A stretch of 64,000 nt of DNA from Gymnogyps californianus (Eukaryota > Chordata > Aves > Accipitriformes > Cathartidae). The notes under the pieces are model-generated. The model was not told the DNA's origin. It saw only the letters and a list, made by a program, of their open reading frames with translations, and did not search any database. The position numbers and the translations under genes were made by a program. Where the stretch lies: the NCBI RefSeq assembly GCF_018139145.2, contig NC_059475.1, positions 5,183,437 through 5,247,436 on the forward strand, given 5' to 3'. The first letter of the stretch is position 1, and each line of letters starts with the position of its first letter. Shown in pieces: positions 1 to 11,602 of the stretch.

Positions 1-192
1 TTATAGTTGTTTATTGATCTTAATAATCAGCTATTTTATGAAATTCCCTGCAGCTGTTCTCCTAAGACACCAGGGACACACATTGTAAGGCAAGGGATGA
101 ACAAAGTCCTGGTGTAAAGTCATCACAAGTCTTGGGTTCCCTTCCATGAGTAAAGATCCTGAGAATTTGGCAAGGTCATCTTCAAGGACACA

Positions 193-208
193 GCTGTCTT
201 AAGACAGC
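193..208. repeat. Perfect 16-bp palindrome
   Basis: The sequence GCTGTCTTAAGACAGC equals its own reverse complement over all 16 bases. It lies in intron with no recognised element around it. It could be a dimeric protein-binding site or chance. Confidence 0.6.
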
Positions 209-3200
209 CAGAAGGAAGATTTTCTCTTTCTTTGAGTTTTTAAAAGCCAAGGTAAAGCCTCCTTAAAAGACAAGTTTATATTGATTACTCTGTTATTAAG
301 GGCTGACTTGGCTGTACGTGGTTCCTCCTGCTTTCAGAAAGGAAATCACAAGCAACCCCTTTAGTTGCACCTATATATTTTGTGGGTATGTAATGTATGT
401 ATGATACAGCTTGTATTTGACTGAAATGATGTGTCTTTTAAGAACTCCTGAGAAAGGAGTGCAAAAATTGCTTGTAAATGTTGGCAGATAATCACAGTAT
501 TCATGAATTCTCATTTATTTTTCTTCTACTTCCCTCTCAAAATTACCCAGTGTTGTTGTGAGCATTCTGTTACTTCCAGAAATTAATCTGAAAGTGAGAT
601 AATCTAATCTAAATTCAGTGTAAATATAAATACTGCTAAAATATGCTTTCAAGACTAACGTAGGATTATATGTGTACCGTGGGGCGTAGGTCATTGCTTG
701 TTTTCAGAAAACAAGGATTTCTGTGTCTAAGCTGTACATTACTAATTCTAAACCATAATTTGTGATTGTTGTATACTTTTTCTCTATGGAGATCAGTACA
801 AACAAAATACTACGTAGTTAACCACTTCTGATGTATTTTTCTTGTGTTGTCTAATAACATACACCTGTGCTGAAACAACATATCCTAGATTTGTAGAATT
901 ACGCAGGTGAGTCTGAGTAGCCTTCATGGGGAGGGATTCTTATATAGTAGTGAAGAACTGGAATAAAAATCATATTTTCATTATTCTAGTTCTGGGTTTT
1001 ATCTGTGGTATAGCTTTGTGCACGTATATACATTTCGGGTGGCTTATGTGGGGGAGGATGGCTGACAAAGGATATAAGGGCTGCACCATCAAGTAAAAAT
1101 AAGTGAGGAAAAGAGAACTCATGGTATTTTTCATCTGGTCATTCTGTGTGCATAGGTGTCAGAGGCAGCCCCATTAGTTGCAACATCGGTGTCATGATTT
1201 TCCAAGACCTTTGGCATTTTCCCAAAATGTTGTTTCTCTAACAGCACCTCCATAGCTGTGAAGTCAGCTCCACAAGAAAACAAAGTGCTGATATGGTGCA
1301 AAACAGTTTCTAGTTATCTATTTAACCTTCTCTCCATGATTTATTATTTTACCCAGATGTGGACAATGAGAATATAAAATCCCTTTAGATGATTGTATGA
1401 ATGGCTAAATATGCATGTTGGGTAGGCTTACATTAGAAAGGACTGTGCATTCCTTTTCTTTGGAGCTGAGGAGCGTGTCTGCAATGCTTGAAGAATAGTA
1501 ACTGAGTGGTGAAAAGAATTAAGATGCTCTTGAATTGTGATTTTTTAAATTTTTTTTTTACTTTTGCCTCTTTGGTTAGATGGATTATGTGGTCATGGGG
1601 GTAGAAACTGTAGCATAGATAATTCTGTCCTTGTGGTGCTTCATAGATCAAGGTCTTGATTTCATTGTTTGTTTGCTCTGAGCAGTGATACTGAGAGTAT
1701 TACAGCATCTAGATGTGAAGATTTCTAAAATGATGTACTGCAAATTTGGCTTCAGACTGTAAACATGTATTGTAACCGTTTAAGAATTATCAAGTGAATA
1801 ATACTATGAAAATATTTTGGATTTTAAAAACCCCAAACAACCCATATATTGGACTTCTTACTGTAATTTAGAATTCAGTATAAAACCCAGCTTATTAATA
1901 TTTAAAAGGAGAGTCTTTTCTCTAAAAATCAATGAGTAGATGTAATTATTTGTTTTAGTAAAGAGGTTTAAAAATGAGAAATTGTCCACTGGTGTGGAAC
2001 TGTCCTAATGCTGCTGGCTATGAATATATTATAGAGCTATATCTTTATAGAAGACATTTCCGCCCTGTCATCTTCATTTAATACAGTCATTTTCTGCTTT
2101 ATTCATTTCACCTGGGTTAAATTTTGTTTACACTGTAATGCAATTTATGTTATTGAATGTGATTCTCATGGGTCCCTCACTCTGAGAGACAGATATAGCA
2201 CTAGCCTGCAACTTGCCTTTGTTTTTGGTGTCTTTATTACTGAAATCTGCTTACATCAGAAATATATAAATAATGAAGCTGGCAAGAATTTAATGTCATA
2301 GAAAATCATCTTGGAACAAAAGCCACTAATTTTGTGCGTGTATATCTTTGCGTGACTTTTTAGGCCCTTGTATTACACTAGCCGTATTACTTGTTTGCAC
2401 TGAAACCAAGAGAGGAATATGTGCTGAAGATATTTCTGCAATGAGTGTTCAAGGTTTGAAAATTAAAAGATGTGCATTTCCTTTGAGTAGCCTTTTCATT
2501 AACTTCCAGCTGTTTTGGCAGACTTTCTTACTCAATGTAATTTGCTCTTGACATATATTAGTATTAAGTCATGCTTTCAAATGCTATATATTGTTTCTAA
2601 TATTAAACTATATTCTATAATTGACTTTCAAGACTTCTGAAAAGCATACATTTTTGCACAGAAAACAACGTAGTCTTGCGACCTAAAATTTTTATGGGGG
2701 AAAAAACAACTTTGTTTTGCATCTCTTATTTCAGAGAATGCAGACAGTTGCCTAGATTTATTTTCTTTATTCCTCAGTATTCTGAAGACTTTTGTTTTAC
2801 TGTTTTGAGTAGATCTGAAGTTTCTGACAGCAGAATACCCATAGAAATGGTTAGAACTCAATATAATGCACACAAGTGGCAGGTAAACATCCTGCATGTG
2901 GCTCTTGTTACTTGAACCATCAGACTTCCTTGACACTCTTTCATGCCGCATTTTGAACTGGTTGTTTTTGTCCACTGGGGACAAAGGCTGGCTGCGGCTT
3001 GCCCATACACTGCTCAATGTGACCTGTCTGAAGCAGGGCTTGAATATATGTCTCCGTTCAAAAGGGGAGGAATTTTAAATCACCAGTCCACAGACAGAGG
3101 GTGGAGCAAGCTGTCGGATTATGAAGGTAATGATTTTTAACTTCTCTCCAAAAGAAAGCTCTTGTGATGATCTTGAGACCTCTTGTTTGCACCGTTCTGG

Positions 3201-6200
3201 TAGGGAAGTGTCTTCATTCATTGTTCAATTAGTCTGATATAACAGGTAGATGAGTAATACTGAGTTAAGGGCAGTAAAATTCAGACATGTTCATTGAGGC
3301 CTGTTATTATCTGGTCTGGGTTTTGTGTGTGTAAGCGAGATATAATGGAGATAAAAACAGAGAAGCCTCCTCATACAGAATAGCAGTGAGAGTGCTAGAG
3401 TATTTTCTTGAAATTGAAACTGTGGGACATATTTCTCCAACAACGTGTCCTGCTTTCTAACCCCTATTTTATTGTGTGAAAGATAGAAGTTAGTATCTGT
3501 TCTTAACTTACAGTAGGATGCCTTGAGGAAGAAAGTATAGGAGATGTATCAGCGGTTTGACTGCTGGAAGTCTGAGCAAGAACTGTTTGAAACTTCTCAC
3601 GGTTTCAATTCTTTGAAATCAGATTGTTCATCTCCATGAGTACTATGGCAGCTACTCCTCTGAAATCATCATTTGTTTGCTACAAAAAAAATGCAAAATG
3701 AGGAACTGTTGTACTCCACATGTGATTTTTCTTTACCTGGCTTCCAATTAAACTCACTAAACTTCATACATTTAGCTGCTTTATTGAATTTTTTCTTTTT
3801 TTTTTTCTTGTGGATTGAAAGAAAAAACAATGCTGAAATACAGATTATACAAAACCCTTTGATACAAGCTATAAACTATAATTGTTCGTTCTTCTTTGCC
3901 TCCTCCTCCTTTCCTCTGTGAGAGTAAGATGGAAAATGGACCCATAATTGAAAAGAGACTGCGATTTGCTTTGTCAACAAGGGTCTCTTAACTCCTATCC
4001 CTGTTTCTTCCTACTGCAAACTTTGTGTTAGATTTTGCAGAGCATAGCTGGAAATAGAGCATCTCATAAATCTGATGGCAGTCAGCTTCTGTGTGAGAGT
4101 GTGGTGTTCATGCCGCTGAAAACTGTGAATTTCGTGGCTGTTGTTGTTTGAAATTGTTCTTTTTACTGAAAGGAGGTTGTTAGTAGAGTCAGACATGGCT
4201 CTTCACGGTACTGACGAGAACGTAATCTTCATTGTGGTTCACTCTTCTGCGGGCTGTTGTCTTGGTGCGAAAAGACTGATTTGCCCAGAGCGGAAAGAAG
4301 AGAGATGCTTTCTCCAGGTTTAGAAAAGAGGATTGAATGTGTTGGTGTGTAACTGATAAAAGGAGGCAGCCTCATCAGTTTTAAGCACTCTGTGATTGAC
4401 AGTTTTCAACTGTAGTGGAGCCTGCTTGGGTCTGGATTAAGAATGTTGCGATGATGACTCTTATTTACTGATCTTTTTGCTTGATTTTATATGTGCTTCA
4501 TTCTTGGTGCCAGGGCATTTGAGTTATTTTTGATTCTCGTACCCATCTCCTCTGCCCTTGACTGTTGTTGTTAATCTCTGCAGCTAAACAGTGGATTTCT
4601 TTGGCATTTGTCTTATCTTACAGAATCAACATAGGAGAAAAGGTCTCCCTCCCTTTTTTCCCTAACTTAAATATTTCTAACCTTAACAGACAGCTGAACT
4701 AGAGGCTTAGATTGTTTCAAATCCATATAATGCTCAGGCAATGCTACACGCACTTCAACAAATACTAATAAGATATGATCCTCCATGTGTTTGTGTGTCT
4801 GTTCTTAAAATGCAGCAAGTAGTCTGTCTGTGGAAGGGTGGGAAGAGACCGCTTTGTGAAGACAGCTTCTTGTGCTCTGTGACTAAAATAAATTATGGCT
4901 CTTTTGGGCTTGAGGTACACATTATTTTGGTCGCTCCTAGATCTCCTGCTGCTCAAGCACACTGGGAAACAAATGCATTTCTTCTATAAGAAAATAAAAC
5001 CCAGAGTTAGTTTTCTCAAAGCTTGTTTTGATCCTCTGCTGAAAACAAGATTATTGTCTGTTTCCCTGGCTGCCCCAGGTTGTATGTTGATCTTTCCTCA
5101 TCTGCTCTGAGACCGTGTAACAGAGAAATAATGAGAAAGGATGGCCATATTGAGGAGATTTGCAGGTCTTGAGTTTCAGAAAGCACTCTCCTCCTTGTTG
5201 ATTAGCATTCCAGATGAATTCCTTTCTTCCAAAGAGAAGGCGGCTGTATTTTGCCATGCCAAATTACTGTATCATTGTCACTTATATATATATTTTTTAG
5301 GAAGGAGAATAATCTCAGATTTATGGACGGTTTAAACTTGAATCTATATATATAAAAACCCACAAGCTTATGTATGTGTCCTATAAGACTATGCTTATTT
5401 GGTCTTTCTAGTCAAGGATACAGAACAAGAGTACTGGCTGTGCTAATCAAGAGCCATATGTAATCTCCTGAATATCAGATCATTTCTCCTGGTGCTTTGA
5501 ATTAGAATATTTTGGACGCTAAAATGTTATTATTCAGTTATTAGTGTTGTACTTGTTCATAGCAGGTGTGGATGGAGGGTTTTTTGCAGTTTTCTCACCC
5601 AGAACACAGAACACATAGGGTGATTTAACCTTTTCTGTGAAACACTGTATTTTTCTATTTTTGGGAGACCTTTCAGTCTAGTGAAGACTAAACAAGCAAC
5701 TTGAGCACCAGGAGAGCTAAAGAAATGGTACAAAATGTGCTTCCTTACATGAAGTATGCAGTTTAACATTCTGTATCTTCTTTCTACCTGACCCACAAAG
5801 TTGAAGGAAAGCTAACTGGTTGGCAGCTCAGTATGGACAAGCTGCTGAAGAAATAACGCGGAGGATCATGTGTGGAGTGGGCAAATCGGTAATAGCTCAG
5901 GTTCAAACCTCATCCACTCCAGTGCTACAGAACTGGCACAAATACTCCCTTAAAAAATCACAGTCAACACAGGAAGTTTAGACGGATGATAGGATATTAA
6001 GTATACTAATAATAGTAGAGACTTGGCAAGTACATTTTGTCACTGTTTAGTATGTTATCTGCATATTTTTAACTTGACAATTCTACAGAAATGTCACTTT
6101 GTGCAGGATGCACAGCCACTGACTAAAGAGAGTTTTGTTCCCAAGACTGCCCTGTTTCTGCTTCAAAGTGCCGTTCAGGCTGTGTGTGTGAGCGAGCTGG

Positions 6201-7571
6201 CAGTCTCTGGATGAGTTTGACAGAAATTCAGTCCCAAAGCAAGCGGTGAGGAAGGGCAGAGCTGCTTTCTCGGCAAGTCGCAAAGCTTGCGGGTTCCACA
6301 GGTCTGACCGGGTCTGAGGCTTGGAAACAGGGTGGTGTTGGACAATATTTTTCTTTCTTTAATTACAAGAATTTGGGTCAGTTCTTATTTTGTGTGTATT
6401 TCAAAACTATCTGCATTGAACAATGTGTTGATGCATTGTAGGTGTCAAGATGAGCAAGATCAGAAGTACTGCTTCTTTACAGTACAGGAGAATTGCAGTA
6501 GTATCATTACTGTTGTTAAAAATTAATATCTCCACAAGGTGCCCTACATCCGATTTTGCTATTGCAAAATCTAGGATGACCAGTTACCCATGGAAACAGT
6601 TCATGAAAGCTAACCTTCACAGTCCTTTGATCTTGCCAGAGCTCTGAGGAAAATCAGGGGTTTTTTTACTGTCATTTAGGGTTATGTATGGGCTGGAGAA
6701 AAATGTAGTTCTGTTGACAAAATGAACGCAGAGAGCTGTGATAGAACTTCAGCTATTAATTCATATGAGAGCATTGTTCTTTCACATAAAAAAGTTTCTT
6801 AGAAAATGCCTTGTAATTAAAAGGCAATTATTACTTTCCAAGTCAAAATACTGCCCCCCAGCATGTTCATTTTGACAAGGTTTATGAGTTATTAGTCTTA
6901 TTTCTGAAAGAACTCTAATGACTAACCTTCACAGGTGATTTGTCATGATTTTTAGGAGATTAGGTAATACTGTACAAGTACAAGGTGAAGAGAGAACCAT
7001 ATCCAATTTAGAAGTGATTAAAATAAATCCAAACAAGAGCCTAGTTTGCAATACATTCAGTTGACCTCATGAACAGTAGGAGGCATGAATGCTGGGAATA
7101 TGCAAGTTCCTGAATGAATTTTCTTGGTCCTAGTAACCTGCAGATTAGCCGCCTAATATTGTTGCATATGTTGCTTTAAAAATCTCACTAAGCACCGATG
7201 TCGTAATTTTGCGTGGAAGTAGTTACAGACTGTGACTGACACTTCTATTAAAACCCTCTGTTTTTCAGGGTTCATTACATAGCCATAAAAATCACTTGAC
7301 GTTCAAGGTCTCTGCCTGAGAGCCCTTTTTTCTTTCCCTAATACAAAAGTTCAAAAGATATACTTTACTATTTTTTACCTCTGTAATAAAAGAAGAAAAT
7401 ATATTGGGTTTTGAGACATCACCTTCTCCTATCCCAGCCACTGCTAAGTTTTAACCAGAAGTCTTGATGGTTAGAACAAAGTAGTGTTTCTTCTTTTATA
7501 GGAGTGGCCCAAATAGCTGGTTATGCTTCAGGCTAGGTTTACACTGAATTTTATCTCTGCCTGTTGTTGTA

Positions 7572-7870
7572 ATGCCAGCCCAGCTGGGAGGTGATACCTC
7601 AGAAGGGTTGACTTCGTTGCTGTGCAGAGAGCCAGTCTGTGGGTTCGCCGGTCTCCGTGCTGCTCTGGGTAGGTGGGAGCACTCCTTATATTCCTCTTCC
7701 AGGAGCAGGGCCTGGGGCCCCGTTGCAGCCAGCCTCTGCGGAGATGCGCCGCTGTCTGCTGCTGCGGGAGCCCCTCCGCAGGCCTGGTCCTCCCCGCGGT
7801 GCCCCTGCTGAGAGGCAGCGGCGTTTCACAGCCGAGCGAGGTATCTGTTGCCTCTCTGAGATGGGAGAGA
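7572..7870. other. Isolated CpG-rich patch in intron
   Basis: This GC-rich block carries about 16 CpG dinucleotides in roughly 250 bases, while the flanking kilobases have very few. It includes a pyrimidine-rich AG (ttcctcttccag, ending 7700) and a possible donor (gaggtatct, near 7836), so part of it could be spliced. Several overlapping ORFs of 80-97 codons cross it, as expected of GC-rich sequence with few stop codons, and none resembles a protein I know. It may be a small CpG island, an orphan promoter or enhancer, or a decayed insertion. Confidence 0.35.
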
Positions 7871-9674
7871 GGGGAGGGACTTTTGAATTCCTGGCAAATA
7901 ATAGCAGAGAAGCAGTAAGAGGCATTTCCTAAACCTCCTCTCAGAAATGGCTGTCCTCTTCAGCCAGCCTAACACTGCTTGGCAAGGCATGTTATGGCTT
8001 AAATGCTTTGACTGGGAAACGAGATGAGAAAGGGCATAAACTCAGGCTTACCATCACCTTTACAGTATCACTCCACTCCAAAAACCAAGTTGCTTCCTAG
8101 CAGTCGAGAAATGTGTGTGGTGGTGTGGGCGTGGATTTGTTCTTTATCTTTTTCCACACTGTGCCTCCCTGTTGGCTAGGTTTGTGGTTAAACTTTCCTC
8201 TTTTCAGTTCTGATTCTTCTCTCTCATTGCTGCTCAAGTAAAAGAGCTTGTATTTCTTTCCACCCACAATATCGCCTTGCTAGCTAAAGTCCAAAGTATT
8301 TTTGGAAAGTCATAAAAAATATAAACGGAATATGCTTGTATTATTTTAATTAAGAATCAGATGTTATCTAGGACTTAACAGACACCATTCTAGACAATAA
8401 CAGAGCTGTCTGTTTTTTCAGGGAAAATGTCATGGTCATATCCTTCAATATCTTGTAATGTAATTTATATATTCCATTTTATGTATGTATGGTTTGTGGT
8501 ACTTGGCACCTAACACTCTTAAAATTGATATTTACCAAATAAAGAATGCAGATAACTGCCTTAAAATAGGATCAAATATATTGCTGTCTTTGAGGGAAAG
8601 AATTTGATTTTATTCTGACTTAAACTGGTTTTTATACTACTGTAATTTTTGTTGAGTTAGTAGGCAGTAATGAATTATAGTGGAGTAAATTTTCTTGGAA
8701 TCTGTGACTTCATTTTTTTCATCCTTCTATTGGTGTTTCTCCTTGACGCGATGTGTAATACTTCATCTGTGAACCTGACTGGACACAAATGTCATCATGT
8801 GCTCAGGAGATTGTTAGATCCTGGTTCTAGGGAGCTGGTAAACTCCAGTTCTCTGAGGTAAAACTCTTTAAGAGGAACGTTCTTCAGCAAAATTCCAGAC
8901 ACTCTGTGATCTGTGAGACGCTATGGGAAAACCAAGGTAAAAAGCTGAAATAGAAAAGAATCCTGCCAAGTTGGATCTGATGGGCAAGTAACAAAAGCAA
9001 GCTACTGAGTTTTTGCCAGGAGAAAGAGGATTAGGAGGGCTTTTATAAATACCAGACTGTGCTTAAGTTCATAGTAGAATATATAAATGTATCTCTTAAC
9101 GGGCCAGAAAGAATTTTAAACACAGTATCTGGGACATGTGGCTCCTTTTTTTCTTCAATGCCAAGATCTGAATTCAGGAATCTGTGTTGCCTCTTCTTCT
9201 TCCTCCCCAGTTAGCTGCATTTAGCAGAACCCTGAAGTAATGAAAGAGGCATGAGGAAATTAATGTTTTCTCGCTCCCTGGTACTGAGTTTGCTGAGGTC
9301 AGTAACTGATTAAGAAGAACTTGAGACGAAAGAATGGCTTAGGGCCAAGTATGCTGGTCAAACGACAAAATTAGACTCATAGAAAATAGGCCTGAGACAG
9401 GTCTTTTTGACCTGTTGCAGGATGAGCTGCCCCTTTTCTTCGCGCATCTATGTAACGTTGTTAAAAAATCTTCACGGATGGAGATTGCACAGCTGCCTTA
9501 GCCTGTTCATGTGCTTCTCTATCTTCACTAGTATTCTCTTAATGTCTTAAATCTGTTCTGTTATAATTTAAGCATACTACTTCAGTCCTCTTCACAATTA
9601 AGACCTATTTTCCTGTCTCCAATTTATATTCATCTATATATTATTTTCATCTTTTTTTCCCCCAGTATTCCCTT

Positions 9675-9965
9675 GAAGTCATGTTTTCTAGACCTCTCAT
9701 TATTCTTGTTATCCTCTCCTCTGGATCTTTGGTTGGTCCATATCTGCCATTAAGCTTGTTGCCTGCTCTTTGGTGGACATACTACTGCAGCAAAGACCGT
9801 ATCAGGAGTGCTGAACAGAAGGGAAGGACACACAGTACTTTTGCCAGTTTCTTCCGAGGTAGTGATGGCTTTGATTTTATTTTGGTATGGCATCATGTTC
9901 AGGTCGTGGTCTGCTCCAGGTCTTGCTCTGCTGCATAGTTCCCCTTGCGAGGGTGGTCAGGGAAG
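9675..9965 (-). mobile_element. Old CR1 LINE fragment, antisense
   Basis: The + strand here can be lined up by eye with the complement of the CR1 reverse-transcriptase 3' region. Near 9695-9750 the run ctctcctctggatct and the following ggtccatatc correspond to CR1 'ccctcctctggacctg...ggtccatgtcc'. Near 9803-9830 aggagtgctgaacagaaggga corresponds to CR1 'accagcgctgaatagagggga'. Near 9890 catcatgttcaggtcgtgg corresponds to 'ctcatgttcaacttggtg'. The order of these blocks matches that in the better preserved copy at 25.1-25.3 kb. Divergence is high and no open frame remains, so this is an ancient copy. Boundaries are approximate and a related CR1/L3 family is possible. Confidence 0.55.
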
Positions 9966-11240
9966 AGGAGTTGGGCCAGCAGCAATGTTCAAGGCAGAAC
10001 AGCCTGAGCACAATGACTCACCTCTGTCATCTCTATTAATTTCCTGAAAGTTGGCCTGCGTTATTTACCCATTTTCTGCTAAATAAATCAGAACGTTTCT
10101 GTATGACATTGCTGCTTAGCAGTACTCTTAATGAGCATTGCAAGATGGTAATTTGTAACCCTGAGCCTTTAACTTCTATTTGTTTCAGTAGTCAGAGGGA
10201 CCTATGTTTGGTTAAATGATCTGTTTAGATTTTCTGGCAGAATTACCTTTATTCTCTCTGCACACATATAGAGCTTGATTAACAACACACCAAGATTTCA
10301 TGTATGGCTATTCCAGGTGTAAAGGTCTGATGTACTTTTGTATCTGTTTGTAAGCTTATGAGCAGCATTGAAAACCCCTGTAAATGTTTCCAATTTTAAA
10401 TGTGAAATGGCTTTTACAAACCCTTGAAAACATTAAAATAATGCTAAAAAAAATAAGTGAAGCATTATTTGACCTGAAGCATGATTGTTTCACTTTCCAG
10501 TGTTGCAAGCAAGTAAAAAGCCTAGTTATTTTGACCCACTCTACTTAAAATGTTAATTGTGTAATATAAAGTTTAGAGATCTTCTGCCATTGCTAATCTC
10601 AGTCTTCGTTTCTCTTCTTAATTGCACATTTGAACAAGAAATCGTGATGTTTTTAAATTAGCTCTTACAATCTATTGGGTCTTACGTGAAGGAGAAGATA
10701 GTTACTTGTAAACTGTGTGGTTTATATATAGATAGACCTAGCTGATTCCCAGGGACATTGTAGGAGAAGTTGCAAATGTAACAAACATTTTTGAAAAGTG
10801 TGTATTGAAACATCAATAGCTTTCCTTTCCCCGGTCCTCCCCGTCTTTTCCTGTCTCAAAGAAACCCATGTTTTGTATTCAAAGTGCTGTTAGGCTAGTC
10901 TAGGAATAAACAAGTGTTCTTAGTATGTGATGGCTAGTTCTTGATAGCTAACAGAACAAAATTATAGCGGAAATCGGGCAAGTTCTGTTTACACAGAGAA
11001 GGAAAAGTGGATTACAGGGTTTGCCCTGTGGTATCTGGTATTATGAAGAATAAACAGTGCTGTCTTCTTTAGAATTTTATCATATATTAACAATTATTAT
11101 TAATAACATAATAAAGTCTCTGGCATTTTATACCGCATAAGGGGCTTTCAGACGATCTAACTTAGTTCCCACTTACCATGGGTGACTGTGTCACATAATC
11201 CTCTTTATGAATTTGTCAGATCTGTCCTAAAATTAACTTT

Positions 11241-11274
11241 AAAAAAAAAAGAAAAAAAGAAAAAAAAAGAAAAG
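11241..11274. repeat. A-rich low-complexity tract
   Basis: A purine tract made of A runs of 7 to 10 broken by single G bases. There is no upstream polyadenylation signal next to it, so it reads as low-complexity sequence and not a retroposed tail. Confidence 0.8.
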
Positions 11275-11586
11275 TAAATGTCTTGCTACTCAGCCTGCAA
11301 AGCTATTCCAGACATTGCTAGTCCTATGGCTGGGAACCTTCCACTCATTTCCAGCCTAGACTTATTCCTGACTGTTAATACTCACTTGCATTGGTGTTCT
11401 GCCACTTGTCATTCTTTGTCTTAAATAAAAAAATCTTTTTATTATTTGCTTCTAATGAGCTTACACAAGGGAATAATATTTCCTCTTGGCTTTGAATGTG
11501 CTAGGTGAAATAAGTGAGGAACGCTACCTTTCATAAAATAGATTATTGATTCACTTGTATGTCCTAGTGGCTCTGTTTGGTTTTGG

Positions 11587-11602
11587 TTTTTTTTTTTTTT
11601 TT
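11587..11602. repeat. T16 homopolymer
   Basis: A run of 16 T following ggttttgg. It is a simple low-complexity tract in intron and likely length-polymorphic. Confidence 0.8.

Larger units (their letters stand above)
1..9674 (+). other. NELL1: NELL1 long intron, 5'-most part in window
   Basis: This stretch lies upstream of the first visible NELL1 exon and is read as intron of that gene. I see no EGF- or VWC-type cysteine-rich open frame on the + strand and no recognisable exon on either strand. The sequence is AT-rich with short chance ORFs only. Notable items inside are a perfect 16-bp palindrome at 193-208 and a CpG-rich patch at about 7572-7870, both listed separately. That the region is transcribed as NELL1 intron is inference from gene order: the next upstream NELL1 exon, a short laminin/EGF-like module, must lie before this window because I could not find it here. 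Confidence 0.7.
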
